Below are positions 33,992 through 45,353 of a DNA stretch of 64,000 bases, in pieces (the first letter of the stretch is position 1; the number at the start of each line of letters is the position of its first letter). Location of the stretch: positions 620,001 to 684,000 of the forward strand of contig LNGK01000005.1 of NCBI GenBank assembly GCA_001510575.1. The letters run 5' to 3'. The notes under the pieces are model-generated. The model did not search any database. It saw nothing but the letters and a program-made list of their open reading frames with translations, and was not told the DNA's origin. Source of the stretch: Knoxdaviesia capensis (taxonomy: Eukaryota > Ascomycota > Sordariomycetes > Microascales > Gondwanamycetaceae). The position numbers and the translations under genes were made by a program.

Positions 33992-36942
33992 GGTGAGATA
34001 TGAGGAGGAGGATAGAGGTGGAGACAGAAGACGGAAGACAGAGAGAGACGGAGGGAAGACAGCACAGGAACGTCCAAAAACCTGAATGGACCACGCGAAC
34101 AGAAAAGAAGAAGAAAAAAATAAGATATATAAATACAAGAGAAGAAGCGAAGGTGAATGCCAGCACTCCAAGAACAAAAAAAAAGCACACAAAAGAAAAT
34201 CGAACAGGCGATGGTGATGAATGATCAAGAAGAATCACGATGCCAAGGTCAAACATCGCAGCCAAGAACAGAAGTCTGGGCGGATCGCGGATTATAAGAA
34301 AAACCCAGACCGCACAGTCCCGGTTCCCATGGAGTGCATATTAGGCGAAGGGGGAGACACACGCAGACAACAACAGCCGCCCACGGTGATTTCGGCGTGT
34401 AGGATCATGTCGATCACGATGGTTCTGGGGGTGGCTTCTATAGACAGGCTTCACTGCGTCAAAACCTTCCCTGCAGACCAGAGAGAGCAAACGAGCCGGA
34501 GAGCCAGGGTCTGTACAGAAGTGGACATACTGTACTGTACTGTCCATGGATGTCGGTCGGGCACGGATGGCAGAGATAGATTAATATAGAGACCCAAGAG
34601 GCACAATCGACGAGGGCATTGACGACCAGGTTCGCATCTTCCACGATAGGACCATAGGCACCGCTCCAGAAAGAGGGTAATCGAGGCGATGGGAAGAACA
34701 TGATGTGCACACAGCGTCAGACACGGCGGATCACCAGACAACACGCAAGAAGCAGGATGTGGGAATCAGAAAAGAGAAGACGAGGAAGACGCCGACGGTG
34801 ATGGAGATGCGTGTAAGTCATGATGCGACGTTGGAAGATATCCAGTAGGTTTGTGTGGGCAAGTGCTGCCAGTTGGCCGCCACTGGCGAGACACTGCCAG
34901 CACCTGCCAGCATTAAACGGCACTCTTATTTCTCTTCAAAGATATCACAAGTCGCAAACGCCGGTGTCTTCAAAACACAAACACAGACACAAACGTTAAA
35001 CTTTTCCCCCAAACATCCGGAAAGTCGGCCACCCGAGCGCCAGCATCGAGAGCTTGGGTGTGGCGGCAGCCCCATCTATTCGTTCTTGTTTATACTGTGC
35101 TGTATAGTGCATTGGCCCACTGAGAGGTTACACGCTCTCAGATGCTGTTGGACAGGGCCCTTGACATCCCGGACTGCGCGTGTGTCCGTGGTTGGGGACT
35201 CTCTGGTAATTTCACCAACATTATCACCAGGCAAGTCGTATCCAGGACCCAAGCATATATTCCCGTCATGGACTAGTTGCAGCTTCGTCCTCTTCGGTTG
35301 ACCAGTGACACCTGCGAGATGTCTGTCCCTTTCCTGCACGGCAATCGAGAGCTGAAAGGGGAACCCCAGAAACCAACAACCACACCCGGCATGATCCCCT
35401 TTTTTCAGGTTGCATTCCTTGAGGTTTTACGGCGTTGGGGGTTTTTATTTATACTTTTAGAGTTAGCGTGTTTAGTGTGTTTCCGCCCGCCGTGCATGAA
35501 GGTGTTTTCGTTTCTTCACGTTGTTTTGGGCGTTCCCAACCTAACCCAATTCTAGAACAGGACAGAACAAAACCAGAGTTGTGTCTGACAGATGGCGTTA
35601 ATCCCGATCGAGAAGCGCACCCACCTTTACTGTCTTGATGTGTGTGGACTCTTTGTGTGGTGGGAGAAACGTCCCCTTGGCCGCCACTGGAAACAACCAC
35701 AGACAGCGGTGTTTCACCCACCTTTCAAAACAGTCCTCAGGCTATTTTCTGCCTTCTGCTTTTCCCCGAAGCTGAATCACAGGAAGCCGGCGCACGCCAA
35801 ACCGATAAAAATAACCCCCCGGCCCCATTAAACGAGAATACGGAGAATAGGGACAATAGTGCCCGATGCCGAAGCGAGAAAGAAACACAGAAACTAGCTT
35901 GGCTCTCCTGTCACTTCCCGCTGTCCTCGAAACTCTAAATAGCTTCACAAGAGGAAGGCATCGAGAATGCAGGTCGAGCCGCCAGCCGCGGGCAGCCAAG
36001 CAGTCCCAGGTCGATGGGGAAGGGCGGACAATCTTGTCAGGGCATGACGAGAGCGAAAAGAACGCCTGCGACTGATACTTCCGAGCTATCGATCCCATCA
36101 CGATCGCTGCATATCTGCTAGGAACACCGTCAGGACATCAGTCACGGGCAGGGCCAAGACACTGAAGAATGCATCCAGCCCGGAAGCAAATTCGAAAGGA
36201 TAGCCAGACTGAAAGAACGATGAGGGAAGAAATCTCAGGGGAATAACTTCAACTCCACGCACCCTGGCCCAGTCACCTCCGTGCTCGGGCGCGGATCCGG
36301 TTTCAGGATGAGTGGTCCGTCCGTCTTTTTTTTTCTCTGTGTGCGCATTTCGAGACCTGTCTGCCCCTCTCGAACCAGGGTACGGCCAGCCCCCAGACAC
36401 CCAGCACCAGATTGTATTTTAGGGGGAAATTGTAGCCGCGGGGGATGTTCTGGCGGCGCTGCTCAGTTCGTCTGAATGCACCCGATCTGGTGATTTCTCT
36501 CGGGGAGGGGGCCCTATATGTGCCGTCCACTGCGAAAAGCCAGAGCCTATATCACCCTGATCACCATCTACCCGCTGCAATGCTGCCCCAACAGCCCAGT
36601 GTGCTGAAAGCGCTGCTTCTATTTATACTACAGCCGCACATAAGTTCTGGACTGCACTTGCTTGCAGCGTTGGCGGCGCTCAATGCGCTCCCTCGGCTGC
36701 TATTCCTGGCTCTGTCGGTGAGGTCTGCCACGCCGATAACATATCGATTTCTTATCGGCCGTCGTATCTAATCGCCCGTATCAGCTGTCACAATCGTCGA
36801 CGCTTCGAACCCACGAGTGAATGGGGTATATGCCCGCGCGCTCTATATTCGTACACCGCTATGGAAAGAACACGGAGAGAAAATGAATGTAATTACATGG
36901 CTCTGCTCGCCGGTCTGTGGAAGCCCCTGTCCGTGCGCTCTT
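33992..36942. other. Intergenic, 2.95 kb
   Basis: The 33992-34270 part is purine-rich (leader of the fasciclin gene). The remainder to 36.9 kb has only short frames; one at 36580-36771 encodes a 63-aa hydrophobic peptide with no support. No gene is called. Confidence 0.55.
34121..34136 (-). promoter_or_regulatory. TATA-like element of the fasciclin gene
   Basis: On the minus strand it reads GTATTTATATATCTTA, about 135 bp upstream of the start codon, within a pyrimidine-rich leader. Confidence 0.45.
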
Positions 36943-38757
36943 TTACGCTGAGAAAAGCCCCATTAGCCCCGTAGCCGGCGGCGTCAGATCCTCCAATAGC
37001 TCGCGCGTCCGCCGCCGCCGCTCGGCAATAGTCTTCTCCTCCGCCGTCCACCGGCTCTGCTCCTCCGGCTTGGTTCCTCCGGACGCGGTGGCCGGCGCTG
37101 CCGCTGCCGCCGGTGCACTGCTCCAGAACCCGAACAGTCTGCCACTAGAAGCCACAGCCGCCGCACCCTTCTGGGTCTTGGCGGCGGCTTCCTCGCGCGC
37201 CAGTCGTGCCGTCATGGCCGTCCAGTTGTCGAGCCCCGTCGCCAGGCACTGGCGACACACCTTCTGCGCGGCCACCATGGCTTCGGCAGACTCCGAGCCC
37301 GGCGCCCCCGGCACCGCGCGGCGCACGCCGTGCAGCTGCTCCTCGGCCACATCGACCGCCTCACGGGTCCAGCCCAGGCCCTCCTCGCGGCTGCCCTTGG
37401 CAAACAGGATCTCGCCAATGTACAGACTCAGCGCGCCCTCCTCGCACCGCTCGCGGCTGCTCCGCCACGGCGGGGCGGTTCCGGCGTCCGGCGGCTCGGG
37501 GTACGGCAGCGGCTGCACAAGCTTCACCAGCTTCTCAAGGAGCGTGGGCTGCGGCTTGTCGGCCGCCGGGTCGGGCGGCGGCGGGTGGGCGGCGAGGCTG
37601 CGGCGGGTCTTGAGCAGCGACACGAAGATCGGCAGCGCGGTGGCGGTGTCGCCCAGCGAGGCCTTGTGGATGGCAAAGCCGGTGAGCGCGTCCAGCAGGT
37701 TCTGGGAGGGCGGGCCGGCCTTTTCGTTGAGGATCATGGTGCGCGGGTCGTACAGGGGCGGAAGGTCCTTCGGCCGGTCCTCGGTGGCGAGTGAGAGCGC
37801 CCACAGGTACATGCTCTCGGCCGCATCGGGGCTCTGCTTGAAGTCCATAAACGTCGCATACGCCAGCGCGGCGTCCATTTTCTGGCGGGCGGTGAAGCCG
37901 CGCGTGGTCAGGATGCGCAGGTAGAACGTCTCGGCGGGCTCGTAGGCCAGCTTGCAGTCTTCCTCGCGCGGCGCACTGGGCGCCCCGGGCGGGATGGGCT
38001 GCGGGTTGGGGTTCGACGGGCCGAGGACCATCTGCGGCGGGAACACGATACGGCGGGTGGTATCGGCCATCCAGCCGTCGACGTGCTCGGCCGCACGCGC
38101 CGCCAGCATCAGCGCCTGGTAGTAGGCGCGCCGCCACGGCTCGCTCTTCTGCGTGATATCCCAGCCGGGGCGGCCGACGCCGTCAACAAACACCGAGCCG
38201 TCAGCCAGCTCGCGCAGGCCCTGGCCGTCAATGGCGGCATCCTCCATGCGCTGGATCACCTGCAGCACCAGCTGGATCACCTCGACCCAGCTGACGCGCT
38301 GCTGGTCCTCGCGGCCGGCGTCGCTGAGCGCGCGGCGCAGGTACAGGCGCGTGAAGAACGACAGCTCGTCGGGCGTGGGGAAGCTGCGCTCAACCACCTC
38401 CTGCGTCACCAGCCAGTGGATGGCCAGGCCGCCGCACACCAGGCCCCACAGCACGAAGTTGTAGCGCACCACCAGGCCGGCTTCGTACTTCAGCCATTGC
38501 TTGCGCTCGGCCGTGAAGTAGTAGCGCACGCGCGGCTGGGTGGACGGGATCGCGAGGAACGGCACTTGCGGCCGCGCGCGGGAGGATACGGTCGAGTAGG
38601 TCGTGATGTGTGTGGTTGGCGAGCTGGTGGTGTTGAGTGTGGTCGGCGGAGATTGGACGGCGGCCGCGGACCCGGGCAGTGAGCGGTGGAGCTGGAGTTG
38701 ATGGAGCCGCGATAGCCGCTGCAGCAGTAGCCGCCGGCTAATGGCCTGGGGACGCAT
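36943..38757 (-). CDS. Mitochondrial membrane TPR-like protein, possibly Mgr3-like
   Basis: Single exon, 604 aa. N-terminus rich in Arg/Leu/Ser with almost no acidic residues (residues 1-85), as in mitochondrial presequences. One hydrophobic segment, RYNFVLWGLVCGGLAIHWLV (about residues 98-117), would anchor it in the inner membrane. The rest is soluble helical sequence with tetratricopeptide-like pairs, for example DAALAYATFMDF and DAAESMYLWALSLA. I infer resemblance to yeast Mgr3, an adaptor of the i-AAA protease Yme1 with the same layout, but there is no diagnostic motif. From memory, fungal relatives are often labelled MFS maltose permease in databases; a single membrane segment rules that out. 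Transcribed divergently from TCD, start codons 528 bp apart. Confidence 0.7.
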   Translation of the reverse strand: MRPQAISRRLLLQRLSRLHQLQLHRSLPGSAAAVQSPPTTLNTTSSPTTHITTYSTVSSRARPQVPFLAIPSTQPRVRYYFTAERKQWLKYEAGLVVRYNFVLWGLVCGGLAIHWLVTQEVVERSFPTPDELSFFTRLYLRRALSDAGREDQQRVSWVEVIQLVLQVIQRMEDAAIDGQGLRELADGSVFVDGVGRPGWDITQKSEPWRRAYYQALMLAARAAEHVDGWMADTTRRIVFPPQMVLGPSNPNPQPIPPGAPSAPREEDCKLAYEPAETFYLRILTTRGFTARQKMDAALAYATFMDFKQSPDAAESMYLWALSLATEDRPKDLPPLYDPRTMILNEKAGPPSQNLLDALTGFAIHKASLGDTATALPIFVSLLKTRRSLAAHPPPPDPAADKPQPTLLEKLVKLVQPLPYPEPPDAGTAPPWRSSRERCEEGALSLYIGEILFAKGSREEGLGWTREAVDVAEEQLHGVRRAVPGAPGSESAEAMVAAQKVCRQCLATGLDNWTAMTARLAREEAAAKTQKGAAAVASSGRLFGFWSSAPAAAAAPATASGGTKPEEQSRWTAEEKTIAERRRRTRELLEDLTPPATGLMGLFSA

Positions 38758-39285
38758 TTTCTCAAATTGATGATGAATGCCGGTCCAGCCTGCGAAGAAT
38801 TATCAGCATGGTCCAGATATGGTGAAGATGCGATGTCGTTGGAGATTCGAGATCTGGAGACTGGAGCTTTTTTAATGCCAGAATCTGATTGGCGATAATG
38901 GGGCGTTTGCTAGCACTGTATGCATACTGTGTGTAGGCCCATCAGTGCCGCTAAAAGCACAGTGCTAGCACAATACCCGCAAAACTCCACATAAATCTGT
39001 TAGTAAATCTAGCCATCAACTTTGCATTTCTTCGCCTGACTTCTTACAACGACATCTCTTGAATGCCTTCACAACTTCTCCTTCAACTTCACCACGCCAC
39101 CCCTTCACGGCCAGTTTCCGGCCCAACTCCCACTTCTCGCCAATCCAGCATCACCTCAATTTCCATTTTTATACCCTAACGAGAGCTAGGGTTCAGCAAC
39201 TCCATACAGACCGGGCTCTCCCTCCCTCCATATAAACATTATCACACCGCACCTCGATACGCTTATCACAGGATAGTCCGCCAGA
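38758..39285. promoter_or_regulatory. Divergent promoter of the TPR protein and TCD genes
   Basis: 528 bp shared by two genes facing apart. It is C/T-rich toward TCD and holds an inverted telobox pair (39173-39192) about 95 bp before the TCD start. A TACTGTGTGTA-like stretch is at 38920-38935. Shared control of the pair is inferred. Confidence 0.5.
39173..39192. promoter_or_regulatory. Inverted telobox pair
   Basis: ACCCTA (39173-39178) and TAGGGT (39187-39192) are exact inverted copies around an 8-bp spacer, a layout suited to a dimeric factor. Confidence 0.45.
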
Positions 39286-40897
39286 ATGGACTGGGTCACT
39301 TCGGTGGCTAACAGCCCGCGCTTCCATTTCGCAGCTACCGCTGTGGTTTCCGGGGCGGTGGTAGCCGGAGCCATCTTCTCATACCAGGCTCTTGACCGAG
39401 AAGAGCGGCTGACCGAGCTCAAACGGTCGATCCCCAGCCTCGATGCCCAAGTCAACAGCCAGACCGTATGGTTCCGTTCTCTCCCCCAGATTCGTCACCA
39501 CATCCCTCTAACTGTCCACACAGCTCACCAACTTCGGCGCGGCCCCGTCGAAGGCGCTCACACCGCCCGCCGACAAGGAAGACGCCCGTAACGAAGCGCT
39601 CGCGCGCCGCGCGCTCAGCGGCGACTTCGACGACGAGCTGATCCTCGAGCAGCTGGCGCGCAACCGCGTGTTCCTGGGCGACGACGGGCTCGCGAAGCTG
39701 CGCAGCGCGTTCGTGGTGGTGGTGGGGCTCGGCGGCGTCGGCTCGCACTGCACGGCGGCGCTGGCGCGCTCGGGCGTGGCGCGCATGCGGCTCGTCGACT
39801 TCGACCAGGTCACGCTGAGCTCGCTGAACCGCCACGCCGTTGCCACGCTCGCCGATGTTGGCTCGCCCAAGGTGCTGTGCATGCGGCGGCGGCTGATTGC
39901 CATTGCGCCGTGGGTTGCGCTGGATCTGCGCCAGGAGAAGTTCGACGGCGCGTCGGCCGAGGCGCTGCTGGGCCCGTGGGCCGGCAAGAGCGGCGATGCG
40001 CGCCGGCCGGACTATGTGGTGGATGCGATTGATAACATCGACACCAAGGTCCTGCTGCTGAAGTACTGCCACGACCACAATATCCCGGTGATCAGCTCGA
40101 CCGGCTCGGCGTGCAAGAGCGATCCGACACGCATCATGGTCGGCGATATCTCGGCGAGCACTGACGACCAGCTGTCACGCGCTACCCGGCGGCGACTCAA
40201 ACTGCTGGGCATCACCAGCGGCATTCCCGTGGTGTACTCGACTGAAAAGTCCGGCGACGGCAAGGCCAAGCTGCTCCCCCTGCCGGAGGAGGAGTTCCAG
40301 AAGGGCACCGTGGGCGATCTGGGCGTCATGGCCAACTTCCGCGTGCGCATCCTGCCCGTCCTGGGCACCATGCCGGCGGTGTTTGGCTGCACGGTTGCCA
40401 ACCACGTGATTCTCGGCGTCACCGGCTACCCGACCACCTACGTGACCGGCAAGGGCCGCGACAAGATGTGCGACGGCATCCTGGCGCTGATCCAGTCGTA
40501 CGAGGAGAAGATCGTCCGCGCTGCCGAGAACGGCAGCCAGAACGCCGTGCTGGGCCTCAAGGTGCCGCTGACTGCCGGCGACGTCATGTTCCTCGTCGAG
40601 GACATCTACAAGGGCCGCAGCACGCTGTCCGGCATCCCCACGCGGCCGGTGCTCATCCGCTGGCACAAGCCGGCGGGGTCCACGCTCGTGACTGTCGGCA
40701 CGGGCGCGGATCTGCAGAAGTCGTCCAATGTCCGCCTGGGCGATCTGGTGTGTATGACTAAGGAGGAGGCCGTGGTGCACTACAACAAGGTGTTTGTTGA
40801 GGGGGTTGACCCTGCGGAACTGTACGATCAGGAGGTGATTGCCAGAGTTGCGGCGCACATGGCGGAGGCGCGGTCGTATGAGAAGTATCGGCTTTAG
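39286..40897 (+). CDS. tRNA threonylcarbamoyladenosine dehydratase (Tcd1/Tcd2 family)
   Basis: ATP-dependent dehydratase that cyclises t6A37 to ct6A37 in tRNAs reading ANN codons. Yeast Tcd1 and Tcd2 sit on the mitochondrial outer membrane. Exons 39286-39465 and 39524-40897; a 58-bp intron (GTATGG...CACAG). Protein 517 aa. Seen: an N-terminal hydrophobic segment at about residues 14-34 (membrane anchor), then FDDELILEQLARNRVFLGDDG, the E1-like nucleotide fold VVVGLGGVGSH, RLVDFDQVTLSSLNRHA with the Arg used for ATP, YVVDAIDNIDTK, and STGSACKSDPTRI, where the catalytic-type cysteine of the TcdA family lies. The C-terminal third is the extended fungal domain. Yeast has two paralogues and I cannot say which this is. 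Confidence 0.93.
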
Positions 40898-42362
40898 TAT
40901 TTAGACGTGGAGGCACAGGTTTAGACATTTGTTTGTACTCGGATCTAGCATCTACGGAATATTGGCATGCGGTGAAAATAAACTTTGCTTTCTCCTCCTC
41001 CGAACACCATCTATCTAAATAACAGTATCAGCGTCAGAAATCTCATTGTTGTAATGATATGGTCCCAGTAATATTTCAGAAACAAAGCGTGAGCCATCTT
41101 CTAGACTTGTTCTCCAGACGCATCCGGGGTTTGTTTACAGGCCCCTCGTGTCCAGTCCCTCCCCGTGGTGTTCAGCCTTCCCCGGAGTGTTCGGACATCT
41201 TCCGCCAAAGAGCGGCCACCTTGGCAGTGAGGTCTTGGTGTCTTTCGCATCCCAATTACTCGCCGACTTGGGCGGGAAGTGCGAAGTTCTCGAAATCTTC
41301 CCGCATCAACCAACGCAGCGCCGGTGACTGTCCCATCCAGAACGGACAGCATGATTGCCCGCCGAGTGGGCGGTGGTTAGTATATGCCGAAGAGGCCCGC
41401 CAGGCTCAACCTCTTCTGTCTAGATCGTTGATAGGTCACGGATGCACCCGCTTGAGAACAGCATGGACGATCGGGATATCGGATCCGGGGCGCAGTGCGT
41501 CATCCTTCATGCTTTGCCGGTGTGAGCTGGAAACCAGGCGTCCCTTTCGGCCCGAGCATCAACTGTGATTTCTGGTCTGGAGGAACGGACAAGAGCTCCA
41601 GATACTCGAGGCCAAGACGTGCAGAGACTGGTACCGGCTTTGGCGGCAGAAGGAGGGCAAGTCCCCCAAAATGTGCCGGAGCAGTCCGCACACCGGCATC
41701 CGTCTCGGGATATGGGTGATATGTACGTAAGAGTGGTGTACTGACATCAGTAGCCGAAGGAAGGGCGATATAGCACGCGTAGGCGTTCTGACAACATACG
41801 CTGGAGAGGAATAATGATTCTAATAGAAATTCCGATAACCGGCAACAAGGCCACAATGCCCCCTTTCTAATACAGAGCGATACTCTGGCCGAAGGAAATA
41901 GACATTGCGGATCTCCCACGAGAAGCCATGGCGATTAGGGTCGGGCACTTGGAGTGTGCGTATCGAAATACAGGAATGAGGATGAGGAGGAAAAGTGAAG
42001 AGAAAGCTCAAATTTATATAGGTTTGAAATTGGAAAGTGTGATTCATGCTCGCTCCTTCCCACTTACACAAATACTCATATCTGCCTGCTTACATGTTCC
42101 ACGCCTTCCCATTTGGACAATCAGCTTGATCGATAACAGATGAAAAGATGCAATGAATATTCAATGAAAACATCAAATTGATTGCACCTGGAAATGTGGT
42201 CAGCTGTTTTTTAACTCTCCTGTAGACAGACCTTCTTCTGGTCTGGTGTTTTTCTCTTCTTCTTCTTCTTCTTCTTCTTCTTCTTCTTCTTCTTCTTCTC
42301 CTCCACACACAATCATCACCAGAAGAACCGCCACGCACAAAATCATATTCGGACCAAGCGCC
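40898..42362. other. Intergenic
   Basis: About 1.5 kb. TCD 3' flank with AATAAA at about 40977-40982, then unremarkable sequence. A (CTT)n tract lies at 42256-42299. No gene is seen. Confidence 0.55.
42256..42299 (+). repeat. (CTT)n microsatellite in a gene leader
   Basis: About 14-15 CTT units ending 63 bp before the ATG of the secreted-protein gene, probably inside its promoter or 5' UTR. Length change here could tune expression (inference). Confidence 0.9.
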
Positions 42363-44867
42363 ATGGATTGGCCACAGTTTCCGATGCTACGCATCAGTGG
42401 CCTTCTGGTGGTTTTGATCGCACTTATTACCTTCGTCCAAAATGGTTGTGCCCTAGTTACTGACAGCCAGCTCAGCGTGACGTCGACGACGGACATCACT
42501 GCTTACGCGGGCCCGAGCCGGGTCTCAACGTTTTGGGACGGTGGAAGCCATGGCAGCGGCCATGGAGAATATCCTGAAGTGGTGAGAAGATCCCAGTGTC
42601 TCGGTCATTATGACAGCAGAAAACTGACCAAAACTCTCTTCAAAGCGTTACAAGCCTTCCAACACTCTCGGTGTCGCTCCGAGAGACACGCCCGACACGT
42701 GCAGCGAGGTCGAAGATCCCACGTCGCATGACTTTTGCGAGCCGGGATGCTGCGGTAACTGGCCGCTGCCTTTTCTGGCATTGAGCAGTGATGTCGACGA
42801 ACCGAACGACAACGAGCTGGTGTGCCAAAACCCGCAGATAACTCCGACTCCGAGTCTCACCAGCGCCCATCAGCAACAGCGAGCCGTGGCAACATCGACA
42901 TCACGGAGCGACGGCTGGAGTGGAGACTGGCAGCCGGCATCGGAAGAAGTCTTCATCAGTGAGAACATCCTCCGTGGCGGATACGGCCGGGCCATCACGC
43001 GGCCGGAAACTTGGAAAAACGGCAAGAGGGATTGGTGGGCGCAGATGACGAACTTGGTGTACCACTACGGAGCCTGCTACGACTCCAACGGCCGCTCTTC
43101 GCATGCTCTGCGTGCTTTGGACGACTATTCGAGCGCAGGAGGCATCTTTCCCATGTGGGGATGCACGGGAATTCTCGTTGCAACTGACAAGGCTGTGTGG
43201 ACAGCCCACGTAAGTACATCCCTTCCCAGCAGCAGACTGACGATCAACCTCTGACAAGTCACTTTCTTCTACCAGATCTGGGAGGTTCCCACGTTCCGCC
43301 GGAGTTCCCGACAGCCCCGTATGTGGGCACACAAAACACAGGAGGAATGGTGGCGGTACAACGTCGACAACTGGCTTTCGAACGGATTCCTCGACTATCC
43401 CCCGGGCAGTGAGATTCAACGCAGTCCGAGGCCGCTGAAGGTCATGGCGGGCCGAGGCCGATATTTCCACCCTGACAACCGACTGTGGATCAAAGTCATC
43501 CTCTTCACTCCCGGTTGCCACGATACGCGGGGTCGCGGAGCGCCTCCTGAGTACCCGGACAAGGTCAACAAGATCAAGGAGCTCCTGACGAGAATTCTGC
43601 GTCTGCGAGGGTCCGACGCGAACATTCAGGTGGAAACTTACCGGTCTGATCGCCGCCATTGGGACCGAGAGGCCGCGCGCTGTGCTGATCGCCGTGACAT
43701 TGCGCCGTACCCTCCGTGGGGAGTCGCGTCGTGGGTTTACGCGGCATGGACACCGCTGCTGCAGGCATCCACGCTGCAGGGCAATCAGCCTCCGCAAGGC
43801 AAGGTGTTCCTCGGCCGCCAGCTGGAGGTGCGCTGGGAGCAGGAGATTGTGTGGCACCATGAGTGGTGTGCCGAAGACGGGCCGGTGCTTAGCGACGCGA
43901 GACCTGAGTCGTCGCCGGAATCGAGTCTGTGGAGCAGTGACGACGAGCCGGGGTCAGTTCTCGCGGAGGGCAACGTGGCGGCTGACAATAACAGAGGTGC
44001 ATTGCAGCCGATTGTCCACAAGAGACAGAATGAGACGACTACTACGAACGACTTGGATCCGGAATCGTGGGATCCGCCCGTCACGGTGACCTGGAGCGCC
44101 TGTGCTGTTCCGTCGCGAGGGCCGGCTTCGAATACCACAGCCAGCGGAACCGGCCCGGGGACTGCCACTGCGACCGAGTCGTTGACGACCGAGCCGACCG
44201 AGACGCCGGTGCCGGGAACGACCATCCGCTGGCCGCGCTGGACGGCTCCGTTCGCCAGACCCGACACGGCGGAGGTGTACCGCGTCAAGATCGACCTGCG
44301 CCAGTGGTGCTACGGCGCCAACGAGAACGTGACGTGGTGGGACGCGACATTCGCAGTGTTCAAGGGAGTCGACGTCGACAGCAGCGCCGACAAGAGCAAC
44401 AGCAACACCAACAGCAACAGCAACAGCTCGCAGCCGGTGTACGAAGCCAAGTCGCAGCCCGACCGGCTGGCGCCCAACGCGGTGTTCGGGTTCCCGAACG
44501 CGAGCCACGCCGACCAGCTGGGGTTCCCGGTGTCGTTCACGGTGCGGCGCGACCTCGAGGTGCCGGAGAGCGGCGGCGGGCTGGTGTGGGATCGCCGGGT
44601 GGTGGCGATGCGCGCCGGCCCGCAGGCGTGGAACGCGACGCGGCACTATGCCGATGGCGAGCGGGTGCCGTTCTGTCGGCCGCTGGCGGGGAAGTGGGTG
44701 CGCAAGACGTTCGGGTTTGGCGAGAACGACCCGGAGCGCGTGCTCTCAGGGGTAAGTCTCTTGGAGTGTGTGGAGTGTGTGGAGTGTGTGGGAGTCTTTA
44801 CTAACCACCGTTCTGTGTGCAGAGTCGGCCGTTTGAGTGCTTTTGGGCGAAGGACATGCCGCAGTAG
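42363..44867 (+). CDS. Large secreted fungal protein of unknown function, GCTG...H motif
   Basis: Four exons: 42363-42581, 42646-43209, 43276-44751 and 44823-44867; introns of 64, 66 and 71 bp, all phase 0. Protein 767 aa. Seen: signal peptide (residues about 1-30, hydrophobic core LLVVLIALITFV), then a Cys-containing linker, and a conserved-looking core from about residue 180: WKNGKRDWWAQMTN, then GCTGILV at 245-251 and the His of AH at 261, followed by IWEVPTF across the second intron. Then RLWIKVILFTPGCHDT and KVNKIKELLTRIL. From memory, this GC-T-x-H plus WE arrangement recurs in secreted ascomycete proteins of no known activity. The C-terminal half carries possible N-glycosylation sites, an Asn-Ser repeat and a terminal Cys. 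Could be an enzyme using Cys246/His261; untested. Confidence 0.8.
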
Positions 44868-45113
44868 GCCGGTCACCGTCGGTGATCCTACGTCTGAGAC
44901 AATCTACGTGGAAGGAGAGATAAAGAATAGGCTGGTAGTGGAACTAGATTGAAGCATTAGCCGAGCGAGAAATAGAAAGCGGTCCTCTCTTTTTTTTTTT
45001 TCTTTTTTTTCAGATGTTGGCTCAGAAATGCATCCCCAAGTACATGTGAGCGAGATGATGTGAGCGGAGGTCAGGAGTGGCAAGTATTTCGCTGCAAACC
45101 AGGAGAAACCGCC

Positions 45114-45130
45114 AACCCTAACCCTAACCC
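45114..45130 (+). repeat. Three-unit interstitial telomere repeat
   Basis: AACCCTAACCCTAACCC, the longest exact telomere-type run in the window, about 150 bp downstream of the tRNA gene. Confidence 0.7.
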
Positions 45131-45237
45131 ACAAATTATATTTCCAGGCTGGCTGGACCCCACACAAAAAGGATGAAGAATTCTGCCACGAACCCACCCA
45201 CACATGTTGGGTGAATGAAGGCAAAAAGCAAAGAAGG

Positions 45238-45247
45238 AAAAAAAAAA
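45238..45247 (-). terminator. Poly-T Pol III terminator of the tRNA
   Basis: Ten consecutive T on the minus strand, about 34 nt past the mature tRNA end. It is the first run of four or more T after the gene, so the primary transcript should carry a long trailer. Confidence 0.6.
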
Positions 45248-45281
45248 TTTGCACCTCGTCTGGGCAGGCAAATTGACCTTC

Positions 45282-45353
45282 TAGCAACACCTCGTTTCGA
45301 TCAAGGGTCCTCCGGGTTATGAGCCCGGCGCGCTTCCACTGCGCCATGTTGCT
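45282..45353 (-). tRNA. Initiator tRNA-Met (CAU), intronless
   Basis: 72 nt without CCA. Acceptor stem AGCAACA pairs with TGTTGCT, discriminator A. The first base pair A-T is the eukaryotic initiator mark, as are the D arm GCGCAGTGGAAGCGC, the three G-C pairs at the anticodon stem end (GGG CTCATAA CCC) and the T loop ATCGAAA in place of TTC. T stem CCTTG/CGAGG with one G-T pair. Box A (TGGCGCAGTGG) is intact. The gene lies alone between two protein genes. Confidence 0.95.

Noticed and set aside
36580..36771. 63-aa hydrophobic peptide frame
   Set aside because: No domain, no leader and no splice signals; could arise by chance.
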